Below, in pieces: positions 10,976 to 20,734 of a stretch of DNA of 64,000 nucleotides (position 1 is the stretch's first letter; each line of letters starts with the position of its first letter). The notes under the pieces were generated by a model that saw only the letters and a list, made by a program, of their open reading frames with translations, did not search any database and was not told the DNA's origin. The stretch lies in assembly GCF_019968905.1 (NCBI RefSeq), contig NZ_CP079946.1, positions 5,208,001 to 5,272,000 on the forward strand, given 5' to 3'. The stretch comes from Corallococcus sp. EGB. GTDB lineage: Bacteria > Myxococcota > Myxococcia > Myxococcales > Myxococcaceae. A program made the translations under genes and the position numbers.

Positions 10976-13900
10976 ATGCGCCCATCCCAGGACAACCGCC
11001 CGCTCACCGCGGCCCAGCACGGCATCTGGGTGGGGCAACAGCTGGATCCGCGGAGCCCCGTCTACAACGCAGGTGAATGCATCGAGTTCCGGGGCGCCAT
11101 CGATCCGGTGCGCTTCGAGTCCGCGCTCCGCGAGGTGGTCGCGGACGCGGACGCACTGCACTCGCGCTTCATCGCGGGCGAGGGCGGGCCGGCCCAACGC
11201 ATCGACGTGGGGACGGACTGGACGCTCCAGCGCGTGGACCTGAGCGGCGAGGCCGACCCGTGGGCCGCCGCGCAGGAGTGGATGTGGAAGGACCTGGGCC
11301 GCACGGTGGACCTGGCCACGGGTCCGCTGTTCAGTCAGGCGCTGCTCACCGTGGGGCCAGAGCGGTCCTTCTGGTTCCAGCGCATCCACCACATCGCCAT
11401 GGATGGCTATGGCTTCTCGCTGCTCGCGCGGCGGGTGGCGGAGCTCTACACAGCGGAGGTGTCGGGCAGGACCGCGCAGGCGGGGTTCAGCCGGTGGGGG
11501 CCCGTGGTGGATGAGGATCTCGCGTACCGGAACGGACCCCAGTTCCGGAAGGACCGCGACTTCTGGGTGGGGCGCTTCGAGGACGCGCCCGCGCCCCCAC
11601 TGCTCGCGGAGGCTGCGCCCATGTCGTCGCGCTTCGTGCGTCGCTCGGAGCACCTGCGGCCGGAGTTGATGGCGGCGCTGATGGCCGGCGCGAAGCGTGC
11701 GGGCGTGAGCTGGTCCGACCTGGTGATGGCCGTCACGGCCATCTACCTGCACCAGCGCACCGGCGCACCGGAGGCCGTGCTGGGCCTGCCGGTGATGGGC
11801 CGCCTGGGCTCCGCGTCGCTACGCGTGCCGTGCATGGCCATGAACATCGTCCCGCTGCGCATCGCCGTGCGGCCGGATGCGGGACTGGATGCGCTGGCCC
11901 GCGACGTCGCCGCGGAGATGAAGGCCGCGCGTCCGCACCTGCGCTACCGCTACGAACAGCTCCGGCGCGACCTGCGGCTCATCGGTGGCCAGCGCAAGCT
12001 CTTCGGTCCCGTCGTCAACATCATGCCGTTCGACTACGCCCTGGACTTCGCGGGCGTGCCCGGCACGGCGCACAACATCTCCGCGGGTCCGGTGGAGGAC
12101 CTGTCGTTCGGCTTTCATGCGCGCTCCGGCGGAACGGCGCTGCGTGTGGACCTGGACGCGAACCCCGCCTGCTACACGGAGGCCACGCTCGAGGAGCATC
12201 AGCGCGGGTTCCTCCAGCTTTTGGAGTCGTTGCTCGCCCGGCCTGAGCAGCCGGCGCGGCGCTCTACTTCAGGCGCGATGGGTCCCGTGCTGGATGGCGG
12301 GCCGGTGCCTCCGATGCACCCGGTGCTGGACCTCATCAACGCCCAGGCCGACGCGCGGCCGGAGGCGGTCGCGCTGGAGCATGGCCGCTGGACGATGACC
12401 TACCGCGAGCTGGTGACGGCATCCCGGGCCCTGGCGTCGCGCTTGAGCGAAGCGGGTGTGCGGCCCGACACGGCGGTCGCGGTCAAGGTGCCCCGGGGCA
12501 TCGACGCCATCGTGTCCAGCCTGGGCATCCTGTTCGCGGGCGCGGGATACCTGCCCATCGATCCGACCGGCCCGGCCACTCGCAACGCGTCCATCCTCCA
12601 GGATGCGCGCCCCGCCGTGATGGTCGTGTCCGAGCGCCCCACGCCCGACCTGGATCCGACCGCGCCGGGCTTGCTTGTCGTACAGCAACTGGAACAGCGC
12701 GACACCCCCGCGCCTGGCTCTACCGAGAGCGCCAGCCCGCGGGCGACGTCCGCTGAATCCACCACGGTGGAACTGGCTGCCCGCCAGTCCGTCACTCGCG
12801 ATGCGGAGCCCGCGTCGAGCCTTGAGGCCCGGCTCGCCTACGTCATCTACACGTCCGGCTCCACCGGCCAGCCCAACGGGGTGCAGATCACTCACGGGGC
12901 CCTGGCCCACTTCGTCGCGGGAGCGACGCAGCGCTACCGCGTTGGCCCCGAGGACCGCGTCCTCCAGTTCGCCCCACTCCACTTCGATGCAAGCGTGGAG
13001 GAGATCTTCGTCACGCTGTGTGCGGGCGCACGGCTGGTGCTGCGCACGGACGAGATGCTCCAGTCGGTGCCGCGCTTGATGGAGGCGTGCGCGGAGGCCG
13101 GTATCACCCTGCTCGACCTGCCCACGGCCTTCTGGCACGAGCTGGCCTACAGCCTGTCCACCGGCGCCGCCCGCCTGCCAGACATCCTTCGCACCGTCAT
13201 CATCGGCGGCGAGGCAGCGCTGCCGGAGCGCATCGCCCGCTGGAAGGACGTCGCGGGCGACCGCGTCCACCTGCTCAACACCTACGGCCCCACCGAGGCC
13301 ACCGTCGTCGCCACTGTCGCCGAGGTCGCGGGGCCGGAGTCCCTGCCCTCCGGTGACGAGGTCCCCATCGGCCGTCCGCTCCCCGGCGTTGTCGCCGCGG
13401 TCGTCACGCCGCAGGGCCGGCTGGCAACACCTGGCGAGGAGGGCGAGCTGTGCCTTATGGGCGGAGCACTCGCACGCGGCTACCTCAGCCGTCCGGAGCT
13501 GGACGCCGCCCGCTTCACCCGTCTGGACGCGGTGGAGGGAGCGCCCCGTGCCTACCGCACCGGCGACAAGGTGCGCGTGCGCGACGACGGCCAGCTGGTG
13601 TTCGTGGGCCGCGTGGACGACGAGTTCAAGATCAGCGGCCACCGCATCGACCCGGGCGAAGTTGAAACCGTCTTGCTGAAGTACCCCGGTATCCGTGAGG
13701 CCGCTGTCGTCGGTCAGGTGCTGCCGGGTGGATCGCGTCGGCTGTGCGCGCACCTGGTGGCGTCGCCCGCGCCCTCTCCCGCGGAGCTGCGCAAGCACCT
13801 GCTCACGGCGCTCCCCGCCCCCATGGTGCCCGGCGCCTTCGCCTTCGCGGAGCGGCTGCCCCGTACCAGCACCGGGAAGATCGATCGCAAGGCCCTCCAG

Positions 13901-15385
13901 AACGCGCTGCCTCCGGATGAGAGCGCCGCGCTGCTCGCCTCCGCGACGCCCATGGAGCGTACGGTGCTGGAGGTCTGGGAGCAGGTGCTGGGCCGCGCCG
14001 CCACGTCACTCCAGGACGACTTCTTCGAGCTGGGCGGCCAGTCCCTCCAGAGCATCCAGGTGGCCAACCGCCTGGGAATCGCCGTGGGCCGCGACGTCCC
14101 CGTGGCCACCGTCTTCAAGCACCCCACCGTGTCCGGTCTCGCGCAGGCGCTCGAGGGCGGAAGCTCGGGCGGCGCGGAGGCCGGCGGCCTCACTCCCGCG
14201 ATGGTCGCGGACTCGGAGCTGGGCGAGGACATCGTCCCCTCCACCACGGGCGAGGCCTGGGCGCGCGAGCTGCCGCGCCGGGGCCAGGGCTTCCGTCAGG
14301 TCCTCCTCACGGGCGCCACCGGCTTCGTCGGCGCGCACCTGCTGCACCAGCTCCTCACCCGGACGGGCGCGCGCGTCATCTGTCCCGTGCGCGCGAAGGA
14401 CGAAGCCCAGGCGATGGAGCGGCTGCGCTCTTCACTGACCGGACAGCAGCTCTCCACGGACGGCCTGGAGGCGCGAGTGCTCGCGCTGCCCGCGGACCTG
14501 TCCCAGCCCCTGCTGGGCCTGGACGCCGCGCGCTTCCACGGGCTCGCCGCCGAGTGCGACGCCATCATCCACAACGCCGCGGTGGTCAGCGTCGTGCGCG
14601 AGTACGGCAGCCTCCAGGGCGTCAACGTGCGCGGCACGCGCGAGCTGCTCAAGCTGGCCGCAGCCGTCCGCCCCAAGCCCTTCCACTACGTGTCCACGTT
14701 GGCGGTGGCGCCGCAGGCGAACCTGTCCCCGGACGTGCCGGAGTCCTTCGTCCCCGCTCATCCCGGCCTGCGCGACGGATACCAGCAGAGCAAGTGGATC
14801 GCGGAGCGCCTGGTGCAACTGGCCTCCGACCGCGGCCTGCCCGCGACGGTGTACCGCCTGGGCCGTGTGGTGGGTGCGCCGGACACCGCGCTCGTCAACA
14901 CACAGGACCTGGTGTGGCGCATCGTGCTCGCAGGACTGCCGGTCCGCGCCCTGCCCCTCCTGGACGTGGGCGAGGTGTGGACGCCGGTGGACTTCGTCGC
15001 TCGCGCCATCGTCCAGCTCGCCCGTGATTCACATCCGGGAGCGGTGTTCAACGTGACGCCGACCGCGGAGGTGCGCCTGTCCGAGCTGTTCGGCTGGGTG
15101 CGCGACTACGGCTATCCGCTGGACCTGTGCACTGTCCCTGAATGGCGCGACCGCGTGGCGAAGGGCTCCGGCGGCCACGACGCCACGCTCGCGTTCTTCG
15201 ACTTGCGCAGCGGGGACTCCACCCCGGCCTTTGGCCTGGGCCCCATCCGCTGTGAACGGCTCCTGGCCGCGCTGGAGGGCACGGGCGTCCGCTGCCCGCC
15301 CACGGACCGGACGCTCCTCCACCGATACCTCGACTCCTGCGTCGCGCAGGGAATCCTGCCCGCGAAAGTGACGGCGCTCCCGTGA
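10976..15385 (+). CDS. mxcG: Myxochelin NRPS, C-A-PCP-Red
   Basis: This 1469-aa NRPS assembles two 2,3-DHB units on lysine and releases the product reductively. Order: condensation (1-430, HHIAMDG), adenylation (about 440-950), carrier (serine S1023 in GGQSLQS), and NAD(P)H thioester reductase (from about 1100, GATGFVGAH). The ten A-domain specificity positions read D-A-E-D-I-G-T-V-V-K, consistent with lysine. The A3 core reads STGQPNG, with Asn in place of the usual Lys. The reductase gives an aldehyde that is reduced again to myxochelin A or aminated by MxcL to myxochelin B. The start follows CGGAG, 45 nt after mxcF. Confidence 0.94.
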   Translation: MRPSQDNRPLTAAQHGIWVGQQLDPRSPVYNAGECIEFRGAIDPVRFESALREVVADADALHSRFIAGEGGPAQRIDVGTDWTLQRVDLSGEADPWAAAQEWMWKDLGRTVDLATGPLFSQALLTVGPERSFWFQRIHHIAMDGYGFSLLARRVAELYTAEVSGRTAQAGFSRWGPVVDEDLAYRNGPQFRKDRDFWVGRFEDAPAPPLLAEAAPMSSRFVRRSEHLRPELMAALMAGAKRAGVSWSDLVMAVTAIYLHQRTGAPEAVLGLPVMGRLGSASLRVPCMAMNIVPLRIAVRPDAGLDALARDVAAEMKAARPHLRYRYEQLRRDLRLIGGQRKLFGPVVNIMPFDYALDFAGVPGTAHNISAGPVEDLSFGFHARSGGTALRVDLDANPACYTEATLEEHQRGFLQLLESLLARPEQPARRSTSGAMGPVLDGGPVPPMHPVLDLINAQADARPEAVALEHGRWTMTYRELVTASRALASRLSEAGVRPDTAVAVKVPRGIDAIVSSLGILFAGAGYLPIDPTGPATRNASILQDARPAVMVVSERPTPDLDPTAPGLLVVQQLEQRDTPAPGSTESASPRATSAESTTVELAARQSVTRDAEPASSLEARLAYVIYTSGSTGQPNGVQITHGALAHFVAGATQRYRVGPEDRVLQFAPLHFDASVEEIFVTLCAGARLVLRTDEMLQSVPRLMEACAEAGITLLDLPTAFWHELAYSLSTGAARLPDILRTVIIGGEAALPERIARWKDVAGDRVHLLNTYGPTEATVVATVAEVAGPESLPSGDEVPIGRPLPGVVAAVVTPQGRLATPGEEGELCLMGGALARGYLSRPELDAARFTRLDAVEGAPRAYRTGDKVRVRDDGQLVFVGRVDDEFKISGHRIDPGEVETVLLKYPGIREAAVVGQVLPGGSRRLCAHLVASPAPSPAELRKHLLTALPAPMVPGAFAFAERLPRTSTGKIDRKALQNALPPDESAALLASATPMERTVLEVWEQVLGRAATSLQDDFFELGGQSLQSIQVANRLGIAVGRDVPVATVFKHPTVSGLAQALEGGSSGGAEAGGLTPAMVADSELGEDIVPSTTGEAWARELPRRGQGFRQVLLTGATGFVGAHLLHQLLTRTGARVICPVRAKDEAQAMERLRSSLTGQQLSTDGLEARVLALPADLSQPLLGLDAARFHGLAAECDAIIHNAAVVSVVREYGSLQGVNVRGTRELLKLAAAVRPKPFHYVSTLAVAPQANLSPDVPESFVPAHPGLRDGYQQSKWIAERLVQLASDRGLPATVYRLGRVVGAPDTALVNTQDLVWRIVLAGLPVRALPLLDVGEVWTPVDFVARAIVQLARDSHPGAVFNVTPTAEVRLSELFGWVRDYGYPLDLCTVPEWRDRVAKGSGGHDATLAFFDLRSGDSTPAFGLGPIRCERLLAALEGTGVRCPPTDRTLLHRYLDSCVAQGILPAKVTALP

Positions 15386-16662
15386 CGAATCCCCCCTGGT
15401 CCCCCACGTCCTGGCGGGCGAAGCCGGTCCGCTACATCCCCGACGACTACCCCGACCTCGCGGCCCTCGCGCAAGTGGAGGCGGAGCTGGCAACGCTGCC
15501 GCCGCTGGTGCACGCCGAAGAGACCCGCCGCCTGCGAGGGGCCCTGGGCCAGGTGGCCGAGGGCAAGGCCTTCCTGCTCCAGGGCGGCGACTGCGCGGAG
15601 AGCTTCAAGGAGTTCTCCGCGGCGAACGTGCGCGGCACCTTCCAACTGCTGCTGCAGATGGCGGGGGTGCTCACGTTCGCGGGCGGCTGCCCGGTGGTGA
15701 AGGTGGGCCGCATCGCGGGCCAGTTCGCCAAGCCGCGCTCCAACGCCACGGAGACCATCAACGGAGTCACCCTGCCCAGCTACCGCGGCGACATCATCAA
15801 CGGCATGGAGTTCGATGCCCGCGAGCGCACGCCGGATCCGCTGCGCCTGCTGCGCGCCTACCACCAGTCCGCGGAGACGATGCAGCTGGTGCGGGCCTTC
15901 GCGCGCGAGGGCTACACGGACCTGACCCGGCTCCTGGGACACCAGCCAGAGTCCGAGGGCGCGGTGCGCCCCGTGGATTTCTTCACCAGCCATGAAGCCC
16001 TGCTCCTCAACGTCGAGCAGGCGATGACGCGCTTCGATGAGGCCACGGGCGACTGGTACGACACGTCCGCGCACATGCTCTGGATTGGCGAGCGCACCCG
16101 TCAGCTGGAAGGCGGCCACGTGGAGTTCATGCGCGGCATCCAGAACCCCATCGGACTCAAGTGCGGCCCCACGATGGAGCCGGACGAACTGGTGCGCCTC
16201 ATCGACACGCTCAACCCCCAGGGCATCCCGGGGAAGCTCACGCTCATCGGGCGCTTCGGCTCGGATCAGGTCGCCGCGCGCCTGCCCCGGCTGATGGAGA
16301 CCACCCGGCGCCACGGCAGCCCCGTCGTCTGGTCCATCGACCCGATGCACGGCAACACGCACAAGGCCAGCAACGGCTACAAGACGCGCTCGCTGGAGCG
16401 AATCCTCGCGGAGGTGATGGGCTTCCTCCAGGTCGCCGCCGCCGAGGGCGTCCACCCCGGAGGCCTCCACCTGGAGATGACCGGCCAGGACGTCACCGAG
16501 TGCCTGGGCGGTCCGCTGGACGTCTCCGAGGATGACCTCTCCGACCGGTACCACACGCACTGCGATCCACGCCTCAACGCGGCTCAATCGCTCCAGCTCG
16601 CGTTCCGCGTCGCGGATGGCCTGCACACCACCGTCAGGGCGCCCCAGGACCGCGCAGCCTGA
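15382..16662 (+). CDS. aroA: Class II DAHP synthase of the myxochelin operon
   Basis: This is a plant-type (class II) 3-deoxy-D-arabino-heptulosonate-7-phosphate synthase, 426 aa. Motifs include [25 protein letters not shown] and MHGNTHKAS. It condenses PEP and erythrose-4-phosphate and so raises chorismate supply for 2,3-DHB. The GTG start overlaps the mxcG stop (GTGA), placing it in the siderophore operon. A DAHP synthase gene (aroA-A5) is known in the Stigmatella myxochelin cluster. Confidence 0.9.
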   Translation: MTNPPWSPTSWRAKPVRYIPDDYPDLAALAQVEAELATLPPLVHAEETRRLRGALGQVAEGKAFLLQGGDCAESFKEFSAANVRGTFQLLLQMAGVLTFAGGCPVVKVGRIAGQFAKPRSNATETINGVTLPSYRGDIINGMEFDARERTPDPLRLLRAYHQSAETMQLVRAFAREGYTDLTRLLGHQPESEGAVRPVDFFTSHEALLLNVEQAMTRFDEATGDWYDTSAHMLWIGERTRQLEGGHVEFMRGIQNPIGLKCGPTMEPDELVRLIDTLNPQGIPGKLTLIGRFGSDQVAARLPRLMETTRRHGSPVVWSIDPMHGNTHKASNGYKTRSLERILAEVMGFLQVAAAEGVHPGGLHLEMTGQDVTECLGGPLDVSEDDLSDRYHTHCDPRLNAAQSLQLAFRVADGLHTTVRAPQDRAA

Positions 16663-16716
16663 ATTGCCGTGCAGCATTGACAGCTCGGACGACGTGCGGC
16701 TAAACGTCGCGCAACT

Positions 16717-16741
16717 GAAAATGATAACCATTTTCATAATC
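16717..16741. promoter_or_regulatory. Fur-like operator at the mxcH start
   Basis: The core TGATAACCATTTTCA (16722-16736) matches 13 of 14 positions of the 7-1-7 Fur consensus. It is embedded in the inverted repeat GAAAATG-ATAAC-CATTTTC. It touches the mxcH start codon, so Fur binding here could block both promoter and initiation region. Confidence 0.78.
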
Positions 16742-19306
16742 ATGATTGCGGCGCGACGCAGGTGGCGGTCCCGGGTGGGCGCAGCCCTGCTGTCCTCCCT
16801 CTGTGGCGGTGGACTCGCGCACGCGGGCACGGCGCGGACGGAGGAACCCGCTGCCACGCCTCCCGCCCCCGCGGCAGCTCCGGCGGGGCCTGTCATCGAG
16901 CTGCCCAAGCTGCTCCACACGGTGGAAGCGCGATACCCGGAGGAGGCTGAGCGTGCGCGGTTGGAGGCGAACGTCCGCCTGCGATTGCGCGTGGACACGC
17001 AGGGCGTGGTGACAGAGGCGGAGGTGCTGGAGCCCGTGGGCCACGGCTTCGACGAGGCCGCGCGCACCGCCGCGCTCCAGTTCCGCTTCACGCCCGCAAA
17101 GCGCAACGGTGTCGTGGCCCCCGCGCGCGTCACGTACACCTACGTCTTCCAGCTCCCCGGCCGCTCCAAGGCCGTGGCCGCCACGCCCCCGCCCGCCCTG
17201 TCGAGCGCGCCGAAGGCCACCGCGGCCCCATCCCAAGATGAGGCCCCGGCCGAATACCAGGAGGACGTCGAGGTCACCGGCGTGGGCGAGACGCGCGCCG
17301 AGCGCCGCCGCAAGTCCGCCGAAGCCGTCCAGGTCATCGAGTTGGAGCAGGCCAGCATGGAGTCCGCCGACCTGGGCACCGCGCTGTCGCGCGCGGAGGG
17401 CGTGGACGTGCGCCGCACCGGCGGCCTGGGCAGCACCGCGCGCATCTCCATCGCGGGCCTTTCGGACGATCAGGTGCGCTTCTTCATCGACGGCGTCCCG
17501 CTGGAGTTCGCGGGCTACGGCCCGGGCCTGGCGAACGTGCCGGTGAACCTGGTGCAGCAGATGGAGGTCTACCAGGGCGTGGTGCCCATCCGCTTCGGCG
17601 CGGACGTGCTGGGTGGCGCGGTGGAGCTGGTCACCGACCAGGACGTGCGCGGCTCGGCCGTGGCGGGCTCCTATGAGCTGGCCTCCTTCGACACGCACCG
17701 CTTCACCGCGAGCGCCCGCCACCTCCAGGAGTCCACCGGCCTGCTGGTGCGCGCGCACGGCTTCTACGACGACGCGCGCAACAACTACCCCGTCAACGTG
17801 GAGGTGGCCAACGACCTGGGCAAGCTCACCCCCGTGGAGGTGCGGCGCTTCCACGACGGCTACCGCGCGGGCGGAGCCAGCGTCGAGGCGGGCTTCGTGG
17901 ACAAGCCCTGGGCCCGGCGCCTGCTCGTGCGCGGCTTCGTCAACGCTGCCGGCCGCGACGTCCAGAACGACGTCGAAATGCAGTCCGCGTACGGCGAGGT
18001 GACCACCGCCGAGGGCTCCGCGGGCGCCACGCTGCGCTACTCCCAGAACCATGACCCGGGCGTGAGCGTGGACGCGGTGGGCGGATACACGCTCCGCCGC
18101 AACCGGTTCCTGGACATCGGCTCGTGCGCCTATGACTGGTATGGCCGCTGCTTCGTCACCCTGCCCCAGCCAGGGGAGATCTCCCAGGGCGGCACCGAGC
18201 GCTACGTCAACCAGCACACCGCGTTCGCGCGGCTCAACGCCGCCTGGACGCCCGTGCCCGGCGGCGCGCACACGCTGCGGCTCGCGGTCTCACCCACGTG
18301 GGTGGCGCGAACGGGCGAGGACCGCCGGCTCCAGGCGAACAACCGCCCGGATCCGCTCACCGCGCCCCGCGGCGTGACGTCGCTGGTGACGGGCCTGGAG
18401 TACCAGCTCGATGCCTTCGACGGGCGGCTGCAGAACATCGCCTTCGTGAAGGACTACCTCCAGGACGTGCGGGCGCAGAAGCTCCTGGCCAGCGCGGAGT
18501 TCATGGACCTGGGCCGCGCCGCGCACGAACTGGGCGTGGGCGACAGCCTGCGCTTCCGCATCACGAACGGGCTCAGCGCCAAGGCCTCCTACGAGTGGGC
18601 CACGCGGATGCCTCGCCCGGACGAGCTCTTCGGTGACGGGCTGCTCATCGAGGACAACCTGGAGCTCCGGCCGGAGACCAGCCACAACTTCAACCTGGGG
18701 CTGGGCTACGCGTCCGAGCCTGGCCGCGCCGGAAGCCTCCGCCTCAACGTGGGCGGGTTCGCGCGGCTGACGGAGCAGCTCATCTTCCTCACCACGCGGG
18801 GCAGCTACTTCACCTACGAGAACGTCATCGCGGCCCGCTCGCTGGGCGTGCTCGGCTCCGCGGGGTGGACGTCTCAGGGCCGCTACCTGAGCCTGGACGG
18901 CAATGCCACCTGGCAGGACCTGCGCAACACGGCCACCGAAGGCCGCTTCGCCGGGTTCAACGGGCAGCGCATCCCCAACCGTCCCTACCTCACCGTCAAT
19001 GCCAGCGCCCAGGGGCGCCTGAGCGACCTGCTGCGCTTCCAGGACGAGCTGCTCGTCACCTGGCGCACGCGCTACGTGGATGACTTCCTGCTCGCCTGGG
19101 AGGGCCTGGGGAGCCAGGACTCCAAGCTGCGCATCGACTCGCAGCTCACGCACGCGCTGGCGCTCACCTACGTGATTCGCGACATGACGACGCGGCTGAG
19201 CTGGACGCTGGACTTCCAGAACCTCACCGACGCCCGGACCTACGACTTCTACGGGGTCCAGCGCCCCGGACGGATCATCGCCGCCAAGTTCACGCTGGAG
19301 CGCTGA
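16742..19306 (+). CDS. mxcH: TonB-dependent siderophore receptor with N-terminal TonB-C-like domain
   Basis: This is an outer-membrane receptor of about 854 aa, presumably for ferric myxochelin. Order: signal peptide (1-28, basic start, hydrophobic core, ending LAHA), a TonB C-terminal-like domain (about 45-140, with ARYPEEA, a V-x-V-D-x-x-G-V strand and FTPAKRNG), a Pro/Ala-rich linker, a plug domain (about 190-300, VEVTGVGETRAERRR, VRRTGGLGS), and a beta-barrel ending with an aromatic-rich strand. The start could be ATG 16721 or 16742; I chose 16742 because it begins the signal peptide cleanly. The open frame to 16532 overlaps the DAHP synthase gene and is not credible there. It is the only outer-membrane import gene in the locus. 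Confidence 0.88.
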   Translation: MIAARRRWRSRVGAALLSSLCGGGLAHAGTARTEEPAATPPAPAAAPAGPVIELPKLLHTVEARYPEEAERARLEANVRLRLRVDTQGVVTEAEVLEPVGHGFDEAARTAALQFRFTPAKRNGVVAPARVTYTYVFQLPGRSKAVAATPPPALSSAPKATAAPSQDEAPAEYQEDVEVTGVGETRAERRRKSAEAVQVIELEQASMESADLGTALSRAEGVDVRRTGGLGSTARISIAGLSDDQVRFFIDGVPLEFAGYGPGLANVPVNLVQQMEVYQGVVPIRFGADVLGGAVELVTDQDVRGSAVAGSYELASFDTHRFTASARHLQESTGLLVRAHGFYDDARNNYPVNVEVANDLGKLTPVEVRRFHDGYRAGGASVEAGFVDKPWARRLLVRGFVNAAGRDVQNDVEMQSAYGEVTTAEGSAGATLRYSQNHDPGVSVDAVGGYTLRRNRFLDIGSCAYDWYGRCFVTLPQPGEISQGGTERYVNQHTAFARLNAAWTPVPGGAHTLRLAVSPTWVARTGEDRRLQANNRPDPLTAPRGVTSLVTGLEYQLDAFDGRLQNIAFVKDYLQDVRAQKLLASAEFMDLGRAAHELGVGDSLRFRITNGLSAKASYEWATRMPRPDELFGDGLLIEDNLELRPETSHNFNLGLGYASEPGRAGSLRLNVGGFARLTEQLIFLTTRGSYFTYENVIAARSLGVLGSAGWTSQGRYLSLDGNATWQDLRNTATEGRFAGFNGQRIPNRPYLTVNASAQGRLSDLLRFQDELLVTWRTRYVDDFLLAWEGLGSQDSKLRIDSQLTHALALTYVIRDMTTRLSWTLDFQNLTDARTYDFYGVQRPGRIIAAKFTLER

Positions 19307-19360
19307 GCACCGCGCTTCCGTTTTTCGCAGCACATCCCACCCCCACTGAAAGGGAAGTCC

Positions 19361-20614
19361 TTGAAGCCTTCACCCTTCTCCCGCACCTCCGCGCGTCTGC
19401 TGCTGGCGCTCTCCCTCGCCTTCGCGGCGGCCTGCAGCGACGACGATGACGGCAACAACACCCCGGACGCGGGCACCAACACCGACGCGGGCACGCAGAC
19501 GTCGCTCTACGCCTTCGTCGCGCAGGTGAGCACCGACACCGCGTCCACGAGCTACGTCGTCCTGACGGACAAGCTGGACCCCAACACGCCGCTGTCGCTG
19601 ACGAACGCCACGGAGATCAACGGCCGCGCGCTGGGCTCCGGCATCCCGAAGTCGGGCGCCATCTTCGTCTCCAGCAGCGCCGGCGGCACCGTCACCCGCT
19701 ACAACGTGACGGCCCGCAACACGCTGGAGAAGGCGGGCGAGGTCAGCTTCACGGGCAAGGCCGTCACCACCATTGGCGAGTACCAGAACCAGTTCCAGTT
19801 CGTCTCCGACACGAAGGCCTACTACTTCGATGGCCGCAACTCGCAGATCATCATCTGGAACCCGAAGGACATGACGCTGACGAACAGCATCTCGCTGCCG
19901 GACATGACCCTCTCCGGGAGCACGACGACCTTCGCCTCCAACCCGCTGCGCGTGGGCACCAAGGTGCTGATGCCGCTGGGCTGGCGCGCGGGCGCCGCCG
20001 TCACCAAGAAGGCGGGCATCATCGTGGTGGACACCGCGAACGACAGCGCGGTCGTGGTGACGGATGATCGCTGCGGCTACGTGCGCGACGGCATCGTGGG
20101 CACGGACGGCAAGGTGTACCTGGCGACGGAGGCGTACGGCGCCGCGGAGAAGCGCGTGTCCGGCTCCAACTCGAGCGTGCCCACGCCCTGCCTGCTGAAG
20201 TTCGACCCGGCGACGAACACCTACGATCCGACGTTCTTCAAGGAGCTGGGCACGCTGACGAACGGCGGCGCCACCGGCTCGCTGCTCGCGGGCCCCAACG
20301 GCACGGGCTACCTGCGCGTGCTGGATGAGACCGCTTACGCGGTCCAGCCGGACACGGTCGCGCGCACCCTGGCGAGCGCCGTGGCCTGGAAGTGGTGGAA
20401 GATCGACCCGGCCGCCGGTACCAACGCGACGCTGGTGGACACGCTGCCGGCCAGCACGGGCAGCTCGTTCCTGTACCAGGCCGATGGACGCACGGTGTTC
20501 AGCGAGTTCACCAACGAAGGCAAGACCACGAACTACCGCGAGCTGACGGACCTGAGCGGCAAGCTGGTGGCGACGCACCAGGGCCTGTCGTTCTCCTTCC
20601 TCCAGGTGCGCTAG
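19361..20614 (+). CDS. Lipoprotein, DUF4374-like, linked to the siderophore receptor
   Basis: This 417-aa secreted lipoprotein has a signal peptide ending in AFAAAC, then an acidic/Asn-rich linker with two DAGT repeats, then a beta-rich domain built of short strand-turn units, possibly propeller-like. Similar lipoproteins sit beside TonB-dependent receptors in other bacteria (DUF4374 type); the assignment is by overall look and context, not by a search. The start is TTG at 19361, set by AAAGGGAAG just before it. It lies 54 nt after mxcH and is probably co-transcribed, so a role in ferric siderophore capture or release at the cell surface is a reasonable guess. Confidence 0.65.
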   Translation: MKPSPFSRTSARLLLALSLAFAAACSDDDDGNNTPDAGTNTDAGTQTSLYAFVAQVSTDTASTSYVVLTDKLDPNTPLSLTNATEINGRALGSGIPKSGAIFVSSSAGGTVTRYNVTARNTLEKAGEVSFTGKAVTTIGEYQNQFQFVSDTKAYYFDGRNSQIIIWNPKDMTLTNSISLPDMTLSGSTTTFASNPLRVGTKVLMPLGWRAGAAVTKKAGIIVVDTANDSAVVVTDDRCGYVRDGIVGTDGKVYLATEAYGAAEKRVSGSNSSVPTPCLLKFDPATNTYDPTFFKELGTLTNGGATGSLLAGPNGTGYLRVLDETAYAVQPDTVARTLASAVAWKWWKIDPAAGTNATLVDTLPASTGSSFLYQADGRTVFSEFTNEGKTTNYRELTDLSGKLVATHQGLSFSFLQVR

Positions 20615-20633
20615 CAGGCGGTTGTGTCGAACC

Positions 20634-20663
20634 GAGGGGCGAGGGAGCGATCCCCCGCCCCTC
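20634..20663 (+). terminator. Probable intrinsic terminator of the mxcH/lipoprotein unit
   Basis: A G+C-rich inverted repeat (arms GAGGGGCG-GGGA and TCCC-CGCCCCTC around a GCGA loop) follows the lipoprotein stop by 20 nt. A run of five T follows about 10 nt after the stem. The T-run is somewhat distant, so strength is uncertain. Confidence 0.5.
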
Positions 20664-20734
20664 CTCCGCGCGATTTTTCACGCGACCGTCACGAGCGGCT
20701 GCCGCGAGAGCCGAAATGGGTTGATGATGGGCGC

